A stretch of 64,000 bases of DNA from Candidatus Methanomethylophilaceae archaeon (GCA_944321505.1 CALULN010000013.1:1-64000); one strand, 5' to 3'; positions 39,010 to 48,078 are shown, counted from the stretch's first letter. Numbers and translations are program-made. The notes: generated from the letters alone by a model not told the origin.

Positions 39010-40917
39010 ATGAATACCGACAGGCTGTTCAACAACCTCCGCGAAGAGGTGCGCCGCATAGTCCCCTCGGACCTGGACATCTCGTCCATAGCCTTCGAGG
39101 GCCCGACCGTCGTGATATACACCAAGGACTTCGACAAGTTCTCGGAGAACGCCGCCATCACCAGGACCCTCGCCACCGAGCTGAGGAAGAGGGTGGACAT
39201 CCGTCCCGACCCCGAGTCCCTGTCCGAATCCGACGTGGTGGAGGAGAAGATCCGCGCCAAGGTCCCAGAGGAGGCGGAGATCACCGACCTGTTCTTCGAC
39301 TTCGACACCGGAGTGGTGACCATCGAGGCCATCAACCCCGGGGCCATCGTCGGCAAGGGAGGGCAGCTCCTCAACGACATCAAGAAGGAGTGCGGATGGA
39401 ACGTGAAGCCCGTCCGCTCGCCGCCCATACCCTCCAAGACCATCTCCGACGTCAGGGGGTACCTCAGGTACAGCCGCGAGGAGAGGGCCCGCATCCTGGA
39501 GCGCATCGGCAGGAAGATCGCCAGGCCCACCCTGGAGGGAGGGGAGCAGTTCGTCAGGATGACCGCCCTCGGCGGGTTCCGCCAGGTGGGCAGGTCATGC
39601 ATGCTGCTCCAGACCAAGGAGAGCAGGATCCTCATCGACTGCGGCCTGGATCCCGGGTCCGACGCCACACCATACTTCAACATGCCGGAGCTCCAGCCCC
39701 TGGACGGCATCGACGCCGTGGTCATCACCCACGCGCACATGGACCACTGCGGCCTGCTGCCCGTCCTCTTCAAGTTCGGATACGACGGCCCGGTCTACTG
39801 CACCCCGCCCACCAGGGACCTGATGGCGCTGCTGCAGCTGGACTCCATCAAGCTCATGTACGGCGAGGCGAAGAAGGCGCCCTTCGAGGCGTCCCACGTC
39901 AGGAGCGAGATACTCCACGTGATACCCATCGCCTACGAGAAGACCACCGACATCTCCCCCGACGTCAGGCTGACGTTCTACAACGCCGGCCACATCCTGG
40001 GGTCGTCGATAGCGCATTTCAACATCGGCAACGGGTTCCACAACGTAGCCTTCACCGGCGACACCAAGTACGAGAAGAGCTGGCTCTTCAACCCTGCCAA
40101 CACCCGCTTCATCAGGCTGGAGTCCATGGTCATCGAGTCCACCTACGGCGGCAGGAACGACGTCCAGCCCAGCCGTGCGGACGCCTCCAAGGAGATGGCC
40201 GAGATCCTGGCCCAGGCCGCCGGCACCGGCGGGAAGGTGCTGATACCTGTCTTCGCCGTGGGGAGGTCCCAGGAGGTCATGCTGGTCATCGAGGAGATGA
40301 TGCGCACCGGCGCCATGCCGAAGATACCCGTCTATCTGGACGGGATGATCTGGGAGGCCACCGCCATCCACACCGCCTACCCGGAGTACCTCAACAGCCA
40401 GCTGAAGACCCAGATATTCCAGCAGAACGAGAACCCGTTCCTCTCCCCCATATTCAAGAGGGTGGAGACCGCGGACATGCGCGAGGAGATCTGCCACTCC
40501 CCCGACCCCTGCATCGTGCTGGCCACAAGCGGCATGATGACCGGCGGACCGGTCATGGAGTACTTCCGCGAATGGGCGGACGACGAGAGGAACTGGCTGC
40601 TCTTCGTGGGATACCAGTCCGAGGGATCCGCCGGAAGGCAGATCCAGAGGGGAAGGAAGGAGATGACCCTCCGCAGGGGAGGTAAGGAGATGACGCTGGA
40701 CATCAGGATGCACGTGGAGACGGTGGAGGGATTCTCCGGCCACTCCGACCGCAAGCAGCTGATGCGCTACATATCGTCCCTTGAGCCCAAGCCCTCCAAA
40801 CTCATAGTCTGCCACGGAGAGGACAGGAAGTGCACGGACTTCGCCTCGTCGGTCTATCAGAAGTACCGCATCGAGACGAAGGCCCCGCTGAACCTGGAGA
40901 CCGTCAGGCTCAGGTGA
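39010..40917 (+). CDS. aCPSF1/FttA: KH-domain beta-CASP ribonuclease, transcription terminator
   Basis: A 635-residue archaeal cleavage factor. Two N-terminal KH domains (about 1-150; GAIVGKGGQLL is the GxxG loop) precede the metallo-beta-lactamase core, with HAHMDHCG (the HxHxDH metal motif), the beta-CASP insert (VLIPVFAVGRSQEVMLVIEE) and the C-terminal HSDRKQL histidine motif. Work in other archaea shows that aCPSF1/FttA cuts nascent RNA and ends transcription genome-wide, which suits a genome with many convergent genes lacking terminator hairpins. It follows psmB by 48 bases and its stop abuts the next convergent gene. Confidence 0.96.
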   Translation: MNTDRLFNNLREEVRRIVPSDLDISSIAFEGPTVVIYTKDFDKFSENAAITRTLATELRKRVDIRPDPESLSESDVVEEKIRAKVPEEAEITDLFFDFDTGVVTIEAINPGAIVGKGGQLLNDIKKECGWNVKPVRSPPIPSKTISDVRGYLRYSREERARILERIGRKIARPTLEGGEQFVRMTALGGFRQVGRSCMLLQTKESRILIDCGLDPGSDATPYFNMPELQPLDGIDAVVITHAHMDHCGLLPVLFKFGYDGPVYCTPPTRDLMALLQLDSIKLMYGEAKKAPFEASHVRSEILHVIPIAYEKTTDISPDVRLTFYNAGHILGSSIAHFNIGNGFHNVAFTGDTKYEKSWLFNPANTRFIRLESMVIESTYGGRNDVQPSRADASKEMAEILAQAAGTGGKVLIPVFAVGRSQEVMLVIEEMMRTGAMPKIPVYLDGMIWEATAIHTAYPEYLNSQLKTQIFQQNENPFLSPIFKRVETADMREEICHSPDPCIVLATSGMMTGGPVMEYFREWADDERNWLLFVGYQSEGSAGRQIQRGRKEMTLRRGGKEMTLDIRMHVETVEGFSGHSDRKQLMRYISSLEPKPSKLIVCHGEDRKCTDFASSVYQKYRIETKAPLNLETVRLR

Positions 40918-41154
40918 TCATTCGCCGCAGTGGCAGCCGCAACCGCACTCGTGGTCCGGCTCGTCGCCCATCAGGTGCATTATGCGCTCCATGCGGGCGC
41001 AGACCTGCTCCAGGCTTATCATGAGGGAGCCGTCCACCACGAAGTTGCAGCGGCGGCAGTCGCCGTCACTGCAGATCAGGTTGTTTATCCTGCAGCGGTC
41101 CTCAGGCGTGCGGTACGCCTCGGCGGCCTTGACGTTGGAGAAATCCTCTTCCAT
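40918..41154 (-). CDS. Small cysteine-rich protein of unknown function
   Basis: A 78-residue protein that I cannot name. It has CRINNLICSDGDCRRCNFVVDGSL in the middle (four Cys) and ends DHECGCGCHCGE, a metal-chelating tail. SLMISLEQVCARMERIMHLM looks like an amphipathic helix. It may bind zinc or an Fe-S cluster. It lies 63 bases behind rubrerythrin, with a strong hairpin in between, and its stop abuts the aCPSF1 stop on the other strand. Confidence 0.6.
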   Translation of the reverse strand: MEEDFSNVKAAEAYRTPEDRCRINNLICSDGDCRRCNFVVDGSLMISLEQVCARMERIMHLMGDEPDHECGCGCHCGE

Positions 41155-41187
41155 GGCCTTGCATGGACGGGGTGATGAAAAGGGTAT

Positions 41188-41210
41188 CGCCCGGGGGATG
41201 GCCCCGGGCG
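41188..41210. terminator. 9-bp GC hairpin between rubrerythrin and the small Cys-rich gene
   Basis: CGCCCGGGG (41188-41196) pairs perfectly with CCCCGGGCG (41202-41210) over a 5-base loop, 8 bases after the rubrerythrin stop on the minus strand. It probably limits read-through into the small gene. Confidence 0.55.
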
Positions 41211-41217
41211 GCAGGGC

Positions 41218-41760
41218 TCACCAGTTGACGGCCCTGAGCTCGAAGTAGGCCTTGGGGTGCTTGCAGACCGGGCAGACCTCGGGGGCCTCCTCGGCCACGT
41301 GGATATGCCCGCAGTTCCTGCACTTCCACACCGCGACCTTGTCCTTCTTGAAGACGATGCCGTCCTCGATGTTCTTCAGGAGCGCCAGGTACCTCTCCTC
41401 GTGCTCCTTCTCGATGGCGCCCACGCCCTCGAACATGTCGGCGATCTCGTCGAAGCCCTCCTCCCTGGCCTCCTTGGCGAAGGTGGCGTACATGGAGGTC
41501 CACTCGTAGTTCTCGCCGCTGGCGGCGTCCTTGAGGTTGGTGACGGTGTCGGGGACGGACCCGCCGTGGAGCGCCTTGAACCAGAGCTTGGCGTGCTCCT
41601 TCTCGTTGTCGGCGGTCTCGGTGAATATGGCCGCGATCTGCTCGTAGCCCTCCTTCTTCGCCGCGGAGGCGTAGTAGGTGTACTTGTTCCTGGCCTGGCT
41701 CTCTCCGGAGAATGCCTCCAGGAGGTTCTTCTCGGTCTTTGATCCTTTGAGTGTAGGCAT
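41218..41760 (-). CDS. rbr: Rubrerythrin
   Basis: A 180-residue peroxide-reducing di-iron protein. The ferritin-like domain (about 1-145) has the ExxH iron ligands in [29 protein letters not shown] and [11 protein letters not shown]. The C-terminal rubredoxin domain holds CRNCGHIHV and [11 protein letters not shown]. It protects strict anaerobes from hydrogen peroxide, with electrons from rubredoxin-type donors. Start ATG at 41760; a minus-strand TATA-like ATAATATAC lies near 41795-41803. Confidence 0.96.
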   Translation of the reverse strand: MPTLKGSKTEKNLLEAFSGESQARNKYTYYASAAKKEGYEQIAAIFTETADNEKEHAKLWFKALHGGSVPDTVTNLKDAASGENYEWTSMYATFAKEAREEGFDEIADMFEGVGAIEKEHEERYLALLKNIEDGIVFKKDKVAVWKCRNCGHIHVAEEAPEVCPVCKHPKAYFELRAVNW

Positions 41761-41828
41761 CGTAAAAGCTCCGAGGCTCCCTAGGCGCCCCCGCGTATAT
41801 TATGGTGTTGCACCGGCCTGCGGAAGGG

Positions 41829-42458
41829 TCAGCGGGCGAACCTCTCCAGGAACCCTCTGCGGGGGCCCTTGTCGCCGGAGTACTTCCTCTTGGACAGTCT
41901 CTTCAGCGCGGCGGCGGTCTTGGGGTTGCCGGGGTTGATCTCGTCGGCCTTCATCAGCTGGATCCTGCCCTCGTCGTAGTTGCGCAGATCATTTATCAGC
42001 AGGCTGGCGAGGCTCAGGCGGTACATCTCCGAATCCGGGCGCAGGGCCACGCATCTGAGGAAGCACTCCTCCGCCTTGGCGAAGTTGAGCAGCTGCTCCC
42101 TGCAGAACTTGCCGTAGCTGTGGAGGAGATCGGAGTCGTCCGGGTGCTTGGCGAGGAGGTACGCGAAGTGCTCAGCGGTCTCGGCGTTGTACTTCTTGCG
42201 GGACTTCAGCACCGTCACCAGGGCCTTCCTGGCGTCGTCGAAGTCCGGATCCGACGCGACGATGGCATCCAGATGGCGGAGGCCGTCGTCCGCCCTGCCC
42301 ATGTCCATTATGAGTATGTTGGCCAGCAGCATCCTGGACCTGTGGTCCAGGGGTTCGGCCTCCAGCCTCGAGGTCAGGGTGGCCACGGCCCCCTCCAGGT
42401 TGCCGCTGGAGCGCTGATTCTCCGCCTTCCTCCTGGCCTCGTATCCCGGGTCGGACAT
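41829..42458 (-). CDS. Tetratricopeptide repeat protein
   Basis: A 209-residue, almost entirely helical protein with five or so degenerate TPR units: AENQRSSGNLEGAVATLTSRLEAEP, LANILIMDMGRADDGLRHLDAIVASDP, YLLAKHPDDSDLLHSYG and CVALRPDSEMYRLSLASLLI. It ends with a basic tail (KRKYSGDKGPRRGF). It probably mediates protein contacts; partner unknown. The ATG at 42458 lies about 26 bases from the near-symmetric TATA box it appears to share with the deoxyribosyltransferase-like gene. Confidence 0.75.
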   Translation of the reverse strand: MSDPGYEARRKAENQRSSGNLEGAVATLTSRLEAEPLDHRSRMLLANILIMDMGRADDGLRHLDAIVASDPDFDDARKALVTVLKSRKKYNAETAEHFAYLLAKHPDDSDLLHSYGKFCREQLLNFAKAEECFLRCVALRPDSEMYRLSLASLLINDLRNYDEGRIQLMKADEINPGNPKTAAALKRLSKRKYSGDKGPRRGFLERFAR

Positions 42459-42479
42459 GGACCTCCCATCCCGTCACCG

Positions 42480-42487
42480 ATATTAAT
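42480..42487. promoter_or_regulatory. Palindromic TATA core between two divergent leaderless genes
   Basis: ATATTAAT contains the self-complementary ATTAAT (42482-42487). Its centre is 23.5 bases from the plus-strand ATG (42508) and 26.5 bases from the minus-strand ATG (42458). It is the second divergent pair in the window arranged this way. Confidence 0.6.
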
Positions 42488-42507
42488 CCGTTGGCGGATG
42501 GACGTCC

Positions 42508-42930
42508 ATGGTTTCGGTCTACTTCGCCGCCCCTCTGTTCTCGGAGGGGGAGAGGGCATTCAACGCATCGGTGGCAGAGGCGGTGAGGAAGCGGGGCCAC
42601 TCGGTCTTCCTCCCTCAGGAGCATGCCGCGTCCCTGCCCCCCGCTGACTCCCCGGAGAGGCCGGCTGCGGAGGATGCGGTCTTCGGTGCGGACATCGGTG
42701 CCATAGACGCCTGCGAGGTTCTGCTGATGGTGATGGACGGCAGGGTCCCCGACGAGGGCGCATGCTTCGAGCTGGGATACGCCTACGCCCGCGGGAAGAC
42801 GGTGCTGGGTCTGAAGACGGACACCAGGGTCTCCGAGCACGGAGGGGACAACGTCATGCTGTCCTCTCCGCTGCGGGGCAGGATCGCACGCGGCATCGGG
42901 GAGCTCCTGTCCATGCTGGACTCCGTGTGA
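42508..42930 (+). CDS. Nucleoside 2-deoxyribosyltransferase-like protein
   Basis: A 140-residue protein of the nucleoside 2-deoxyribosyltransferase family. VYFAAPLFSEGERAFN and DACEVLLMVMDGRVPDEGACFELGYAYARGK, with the catalytic glutamate in the last motif, are typical. Members move deoxyribose between bases or hydrolyse nucleotide N-glycosidic bonds (like DNPH1/Rcl). It may salvage or sanitise deoxynucleotides. Leaderless from the shared TATA box. Confidence 0.87.
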   Translation: MVSVYFAAPLFSEGERAFNASVAEAVRKRGHSVFLPQEHAASLPPADSPERPAAEDAVFGADIGAIDACEVLLMVMDGRVPDEGACFELGYAYARGKTVLGLKTDTRVSEHGGDNVMLSSPLRGRIARGIGELLSMLDSV

Positions 42931-42964
42931 ATATTAATCAACCCGCAACGCGTTCGGCGACGGC

Positions 42965-44119
42965 ATGGACATCGAGGCGGCACTCAGGAACCGCGGGAAG
43001 GAGAGGGCAGACGTTGAGGAGCGCCGCAGAGCGGCGGAGGCTTACACAGGTGCCAGCCTCGAGGCCGTCGCCTCGTACCCCTTCGACCCGAAGGCCGCCG
43101 CCACCAACGTGGAGAACATGATCGGCGTGATCCAGGTCCCCCTCGGGTACGCCGGGCCGGTGCTGATCGACGGCGACCACGCCAAAGGGTCGTTCCTCGT
43201 CCCCATGGCCACCACCGAGGGCGCCCTCGTCGCATCGGTGTCCAGAGGGATGTCCGTCATAACCGCCGCCGGAGGCGCCAGGGCGAAGGTTCTGTCGGAT
43301 GCCATGACCCGCGCCCCCGTGCTGAGGGTGGACGGCGTAGACCACGCCCAGAGGGTCATCGACTGGATCTCCGAGAACACCGAGGCCATCGACGCCGAGG
43401 TGTCCAAGACCACATCCCACGGCCAGCTGATGGAGATCGAGACCTTCCCCGCCGGCAGGGACCTCCATCTCAGGATGTCCTACCGCACCGGCGACGCCAT
43501 GGGCATGAACATGTGCACCATAGCCTCCGAGGCGGTCTGCAGGCTGATATGCCAGAACACCGGCGCCGTGCTGGTGTCCGTCTCCGGGAACATGTGCACG
43601 GACAAGAAGCCCGCTTCCATAAACGCCATCCGCGGCAGGGGTAAGACCGTCGTCGCGGAGGTGAGGATCCCCAAAGCCCTGGTGGAGGAGAAGCTCCACT
43701 GCACCGCCGCGCTGATGGCGGAGGTGAACACCCGCAAGAACCTCATCGGCAGCGCCATGGCCGGCAGCATGGGCTGCAACGCCCATGCCGCCAACATGGT
43801 GGCGGCCGTGTACATAGCCACCGGACAGGACCCCGCACAGGTGGTGGAGGGGAGCCTGACCCTGACCACCTGCGAAGTGGACGGAGAGGACCTGTACATG
43901 GCGGTCAGGATGCCCGCCGTGGAGGTGGGCACCGTGGGAGGTGGCACCAGGCTGCCCGCGCAGGCCGAGGCGCTGAACCTCATAGGATGCGGCGGAGAGG
44001 GCAAGGCCAGGAAGCTGGCGGAGGTCGTCGCCGTCACGGTGCTGGCGGGGGAGCTCTCCACCATCGGCGCACAGGCGGCCGGCCATCTGGGGAAGGCCCA
44101 CAGCCAGCTGGGGCGCTGA
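42965..44119 (+). CDS. hmgA: 3-hydroxy-3-methylglutaryl-CoA reductase (class I)
   Basis: A 384-residue cytoplasmic HMG-CoA reductase that makes mevalonate with NADPH, the committed step to archaeal ether lipids. Motifs: ENMIGVIQVPLGYAGP, MATTEGALVASVSRG (catalytic Glu), DAMGMNM (NADP-binding), CTDKKPASINAI (catalytic Lys), and GTVGGGTRLPAQAEAL, with the catalytic histidine near GHLGKAHSQ. The length fits class I archaeal enzymes with no membrane domain. A TATA element (ATATTAATC) lies about 30 bases before the ATG. UbiX at 13344-13886 would supply prenyl-FMN later in the same pathway. Confidence 0.97.
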   Translation: MDIEAALRNRGKERADVEERRRAAEAYTGASLEAVASYPFDPKAAATNVENMIGVIQVPLGYAGPVLIDGDHAKGSFLVPMATTEGALVASVSRGMSVITAAGGARAKVLSDAMTRAPVLRVDGVDHAQRVIDWISENTEAIDAEVSKTTSHGQLMEIETFPAGRDLHLRMSYRTGDAMGMNMCTIASEAVCRLICQNTGAVLVSVSGNMCTDKKPASINAIRGRGKTVVAEVRIPKALVEEKLHCTAALMAEVNTRKNLIGSAMAGSMGCNAHAANMVAAVYIATGQDPAQVVEGSLTLTTCEVDGEDLYMAVRMPAVEVGTVGGGTRLPAQAEALNLIGCGGEGKARKLAEVVAVTVLAGELSTIGAQAAGHLGKAHSQLGR

Positions 44120-44188
44120 GAACCGCAGGCCCTCCTCCGAAGCCCGCTTGGCACAATCGCTTAATACGTTACGCGCGTACGCGCACGC

Positions 44189-45850
44189 ATGCCTGTCATC
44201 AACTTCGACTACAGCGACCTCTGCTCCCTCATCGGCGAGGAGGTCCCCCGGGACCGCCTCCTGGAGAGGATACCCATGATCGGTGCGGATATGCACGACA
44301 CCGAGGGGGAGGTCGAGGAGATGTCCGTGGAGTTCTTCCCCGACCGTCCGGACCTCTACAGCGTCGAAGGGCTGGCCAGAGCGATGAGGGCCTTCCTGGA
44401 CATCGAGCCCGGGATGATGGAGTACGAAGCGGAGGACACGGACATCGACGTCTACGTGGATGACAGCGTCAAGGACGTCAGGCCGGTGTTCCTCTGCGGC
44501 GCGGTGTTCGACGTCACCATCGACGACACCTTCCTCAGGTCCATCATGGAGATGCAGGAGAAGCTGCACATAACCATCGGCAGGAAGAGGTCCAAGCTGG
44601 CCATCGGCATCCACGACCTGGACAAGGTCCGCCCGCCATTCACCTACAAGGCGGTGGACCCCCGCAGCATCAGGTTCGTGCCCCTGGCCAAGGATGAGGA
44701 GTGGGACCTGGAGGAGATCCTGCAGAAGCACGAGAAGGGCGTCGGGTACAGACACCTCCTGGACGGATACGACAGATACCCCGTCATCACCGACGCCGAC
44801 GGGAACGTCCTCTCATTCCCGCCCATCATCAACGGCGCCCTGACCGCCGTCACGGAGTCCACCCGCAACCTGTTCATCGACGTCACCGGATACGACGAGA
44901 AGATGGTGAAGGGCGCGCTGGACATCATAGTCACATCCCTGGCCGAGAGGGGAGGGTCCATAGGGACCGTCACCATGCACGACGGCGGCAGGGAGTTCCT
45001 GTCCCCGGACCTCTCGCCCTCCAGCTGGACCATATCGGCATCCGCCTGCTCCCGCTTCCTCGGCGCGGACCTGTCCCCCGAGGACACCGTCGCGGCCCTC
45101 AGGCGCATGGGGCTGGACGCCCTGGCGGAGGGAGACGACGTGCACGTGGAGGTGCCGTCCACGAGGCTGGACGTGATGCACGACGTGGACCTCTACGAGG
45201 ACGTGGCCACCGGCTACGGGTTCGAGAGGTTCGGCGTCGGGAAGCACAGGCTCACCCAGACCATCGGATCCCTCAAGCCCTCCACCCTGGTGGCTGAATC
45301 CATCAGGGACGTGATGACAGGCATGGGATTCACCGAGGTCACCACCCTTACCCTCAGCTGCGAGAAGGACGAGTTCGCCCTCTCCGGACTGCCTGAGAGG
45401 GATGTGGTGAAGGTGCTCAACCCCATCACCGAGGACCACACCTGCCTCAGGTCGTACCTCACACCGAGCCTGCTGAGGATCCTCCGCCGCAACAAGCGCA
45501 GGGACCTCCCGCAGATGGTGTTCGAGGTGGGCGACACCGTCGTGGACGGCAAGAGGGACATCCGCGTCGCCGCGGCGGTGATGGCCTCCAAGACCTCCTT
45601 CACCGGGATCAAGTCCTACACGGAGGCGCTGCTCAGGGAGCTGGGCGCCGAATACGGCATAATCCCATCTGAGATAGCGGCCTTCATCCCCGGTAGGGGG
45701 GCGGAGGTCGTGGTGGACGGGGAGACCGTCGGATTCTTCGGAGAGGTGTCCCCGCAGGTGCTGTCGGATTTCGAGATCAACCACCCGGTCATGGCCTTCG
45801 AGATCGACCTGGCGGGCTTCGTCGCATCCCGCTCCGGATCCATATTCTGA
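44189..45850 (+). CDS. pheT: Phenylalanyl-tRNA synthetase beta subunit (archaeal type)
   Basis: A 553-residue subunit with the archaeal/eukaryotic short form, lacking the bacterial EMAP and ferredoxin-fold extensions. It shows the B3/B4 editing domain region (LHITIGRKRSKLAIGIHDLDK, DGYDRYPVITDADGNVLSFPPIING), the B5 domain (STRLDVMHDVDLYEDVATGYG) and the C-terminal class II-like core (LNPITEDHTCLRSYLTPSLLRILRRNKRRDLP, FGEVSPQVLSDFEI). The partner pheS is not in this window. A TATA element (TTAATAC, near 44161) is about 26 bases before the ATG, so it is leaderless. Confidence 0.95.
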   Translation: MPVINFDYSDLCSLIGEEVPRDRLLERIPMIGADMHDTEGEVEEMSVEFFPDRPDLYSVEGLARAMRAFLDIEPGMMEYEAEDTDIDVYVDDSVKDVRPVFLCGAVFDVTIDDTFLRSIMEMQEKLHITIGRKRSKLAIGIHDLDKVRPPFTYKAVDPRSIRFVPLAKDEEWDLEEILQKHEKGVGYRHLLDGYDRYPVITDADGNVLSFPPIINGALTAVTESTRNLFIDVTGYDEKMVKGALDIIVTSLAERGGSIGTVTMHDGGREFLSPDLSPSSWTISASACSRFLGADLSPEDTVAALRRMGLDALAEGDDVHVEVPSTRLDVMHDVDLYEDVATGYGFERFGVGKHRLTQTIGSLKPSTLVAESIRDVMTGMGFTEVTTLTLSCEKDEFALSGLPERDVVKVLNPITEDHTCLRSYLTPSLLRILRRNKRRDLPQMVFEVGDTVVDGKRDIRVAAAVMASKTSFTGIKSYTEALLRELGAEYGIIPSEIAAFIPGRGAEVVVDGETVGFFGEVSPQVLSDFEINHPVMAFEIDLAGFVASRSGSIF

Positions 45851-45853
45851 GGC

Positions 45854-46264
45854 ATGGACATGGACGCGCCCTCCTTCAGGCTGGCGGACGAGAACGGCGA
45901 GCCCCTGGACTCTTCGCTGATCTACGGCATGACCTACGTTCTGTGCGCCGTTCCCGGCCTGTCGCAGGAGTCGGAGGACTTCCTGGCGTCCATGGACGCC
46001 ATCTATCAGAAGCTCATGGTGCGCAACACGCCGGTCCTGGCCGCCGTCCCGGCGGACGAAGCCGGGCTTGCGGACCTGAGGGACAGGCTCGGCCTGAGGA
46101 TCAAGCTCCTGTCCGACCCGGACTGCTCGGTATACGCATCGTTGAACGGATGCGGGAGACCGATCGCCGCGGTGATATCCAGGGACGAGACCGTAGCCGG
46201 AACGCACTCCGGACCCGACGCGTCAGGACAGGTCTACTCCGCCGTCAAGGCCCTCCTCAAGTGA
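45854..46264 (+). CDS. Peroxiredoxin-like protein lacking the peroxidatic cysteine
   Basis: A 136-residue thioredoxin-fold protein of the AhpC/TSA-Bcp type (DAPSFRLADENGEPLD, then a beta-strand and helix, VLAAVPADEAGLADLRDRLGLRIKLLSDPDCSVYASL). At the active-site turn, Bcp proteins read P-G-C-T, while this one reads CAVPGLSQES: the peroxidatic Cys is Leu37 and a lone Cys31 sits earlier. The resolving position is also unclear (Cys in SDPDC and LNGC). It may be a non-enzymatic or altered-specificity relative. It overlaps the convergent etfA gene by 42 bases. Confidence 0.72.
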   Translation: MDMDAPSFRLADENGEPLDSSLIYGMTYVLCAVPGLSQESEDFLASMDAIYQKLMVRNTPVLAAVPADEAGLADLRDRLGLRIKLLSDPDCSVYASLNGCGRPIAAVISRDETVAGTHSGPDASGQVYSAVKALLK

Positions 46265-47308
46265 TCTGAGCATCGATCTGAGGACGGCGTCGGCATCGCC
46301 GATTATCGCTTTGTCAGCGGACGAGTTCATGGGAGCATCCGGGTCGCGGTTGACGGAGACTATGCGCTTGGCGCGGACGCCTGCCATGTGCTGAACCGAA
46401 CCCGATATGCCGAACGCTATATAGAGGTCCGGAGACACCGTCTTGCCGGATTGGCCCACCTGCCTCGAATGCGGGAGCCATCCGCGGTCGGCCATCGCCC
46501 TGGAGCAGGACACCGTGGCGCCGATGAGGGCGGCGATGCGGAATGCGGCATCCACCGACTCCCGCCTGCGCACCCCGTTCCCCAACGAGATCAACACCTT
46601 CGCCTCGGAGACGTCCTCGGTTCCCTCCACCGCCCTCACCTCTCTGACCTCCCTGCCGCTTCCGCGGAGCACCAGCGACACGACGGTGCCCTTGCGGCCT
46701 GCCTCGGGGACCGGATCCGGGAACGTCCCCGGACGGATGGTGGCCATCTGCGGGAACCCGGATGCGGCGATGGTGGCGGATATGTTGCCCCCCAGTGCCG
46801 GACGGGTCATCATCAGCGTCCTTCCGTCCGCTTCGATGGATGTGCAGTCGGCGGTGAGGCCGGCATCCAGCCTCGCCGCGATCATGGGGGCGACCTCCCT
46901 CCCCTGAGGGGTGGCAGGCAGCAGGAACGCCGCGGGGAGCACCCTGCGGCACAGGTCCGCCGATGCATCGGCGTAGGGCTCCGGAGAGTAGACGGCTTTC
47001 GGGTCCCTCATGTGGTACAGGGTGTCCACCCCGTAGGAGAACAGCGCCTCGTACAGCGGCTTGAGCTCTGCAGGGCCGAAGATGACGGCGAACACCCTGC
47101 CGGTGGTCAGCTCTGCGGCCTTACCCACCAGGCCCGGCACTGCGGGATGGAGCCTCCAGCTCCCGTCCGCCTTGTACACCTCTGCATATACGAGTATTCC
47201 GTCAGCGACCTCCTGGTCGAGGTCGTACACCCTCAGCATCCCTGGAGGGAGCCTGTCCCTGCATTCGCCGTCGGTGCAGGTGGAGCATGAACCGCCGCAG
47301 TCGCTCAT
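46223..47308 (-). CDS. etfA: Electron transfer flavoprotein alpha subunit
   Basis: A 361-residue EtfA/FixB. The C-terminal FAD domain carries GRGW-type sequence (read as ADRGWLPHSRQVGQSGKTVSPDLYIAFGISGSVQHMAG), VRAKRIVSVNRDPDAPMNSSADKAIIGDADAVL, all diagnostic. The N-terminus adds a cysteine-rich stretch (CGGSCSTCTDGEC, residues 4-16), which could hold a metal or Fe-S site not found in ordinary mitochondrial-type EtfA. Last gene of the run srp54...ldh-etfB-etfA; its start overlaps etfB by ATGA. Confidence 0.93.
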   Translation of the reverse strand: MSDCGGSCSTCTDGECRDRLPPGMLRVYDLDQEVADGILVYAEVYKADGSWRLHPAVPGLVGKAAELTTGRVFAVIFGPAELKPLYEALFSYGVDTLYHMRDPKAVYSPEPYADASADLCRRVLPAAFLLPATPQGREVAPMIAARLDAGLTADCTSIEADGRTLMMTRPALGGNISATIAASGFPQMATIRPGTFPDPVPEAGRKGTVVSLVLRGSGREVREVRAVEGTEDVSEAKVLISLGNGVRRRESVDAAFRIAALIGATVSCSRAMADRGWLPHSRQVGQSGKTVSPDLYIAFGISGSVQHMAGVRAKRIVSVNRDPDAPMNSSADKAIIGDADAVLRSMLRSLEEGLDGGVDLS

Positions 47309-48078
47309 TTGCCGACCTCCTCGAGGACCGCCCTCGCCCCGGCATCGGGATCGGATCCGTCGACGGTGACGGTGTCCGCGTGCCTTCCGGGGACTGCGGT
47401 GACCTTCACCACCCGGGTGGCCGACCCCTTCATCCCCACCATGCGGTCCGGCAGGCCTATGTCATCCAGAGCGACACGCCTCACAGGGACCGCCGAAGCG
47501 CGCATGCGGTCCTCCAGACTGGGCAGCTGAGGGCTGCCCTCGGGAGCGCGGCAGACCGATACCACCGCCGGGAGCTCCATGACCGTGTCCTGCTCGTAGC
47601 GCTCGTAGCATTGGGTGGCGACGATCCCCCCGTCATCCCGTATGGCGGAGACGTAGGAGTACAGCCCGTAGCCCAGGAGGGCCGCCAGCTCCGGAGGGAC
47701 CTGTGCGGTGTCGCCGTCGGTCGCCTGCATGCCGCAGAAGACGATGTCGAACCCCTCCCTCTTCGCCAGTGCCGCCAGCGCGCGGGAGGTGGCGATAGTA
47801 TCGGAGCCGGCGAACCTCCTGTCGGTCATGAGGACTGCGTCGTCGGCACCGAACTCTAGGCACCTGCGCAGCACCTCCTCCGCCTGATCCGGCCCCATGG
47901 TCACCGCGGTGACCTTCCCGCCGGCATCCTGCCTGAACCTCAGCGCCGTCATCAGCGCCATCCTGCCGAAGGGGTCCAGCATGGAGGGCACCCCGTCCCT
48001 CTGCAGCGTCCCGGATTCCGAGACCGACACCATGGACGGGTCGGGGACCTGTTTGACGAACACGCCGATGCTATGCAA
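47305..48078 (-). CDS. etfB: Electron transfer flavoprotein beta subunit
   Basis: A 257-residue EtfB/FixA. IGVFVKQVPDPSMVSVSESGTLQRDGVPSMLDPFGRMAL is the typical start, followed by VTAVTMGPDQAEEVLRRCLEFGADDAVLMTDRRFAGSDTIATSRALA and CGMQATDGDTAQVPPELAALLG. It binds a nucleotide and, in bifurcating Etfs, an FAD. The TTG start at 48078 is chosen with GGGGTGA 5 bases upstream; a GTG at 48087 is possible. It overlaps the end of the oxidase gene, so ldh, etfB and etfA are coupled. Confidence 0.93.
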   Translation of the reverse strand: MHSIGVFVKQVPDPSMVSVSESGTLQRDGVPSMLDPFGRMALMTALRFRQDAGGKVTAVTMGPDQAEEVLRRCLEFGADDAVLMTDRRFAGSDTIATSRALAALAKREGFDIVFCGMQATDGDTAQVPPELAALLGYGLYSYVSAIRDDGGIVATQCYERYEQDTVMELPAVVSVCRAPEGSPQLPSLEDRMRASAVPVRRVALDDIGLPDRMVGMKGSATRVVKVTAVPGRHADTVTVDGSDPDAGARAVLEEVGK

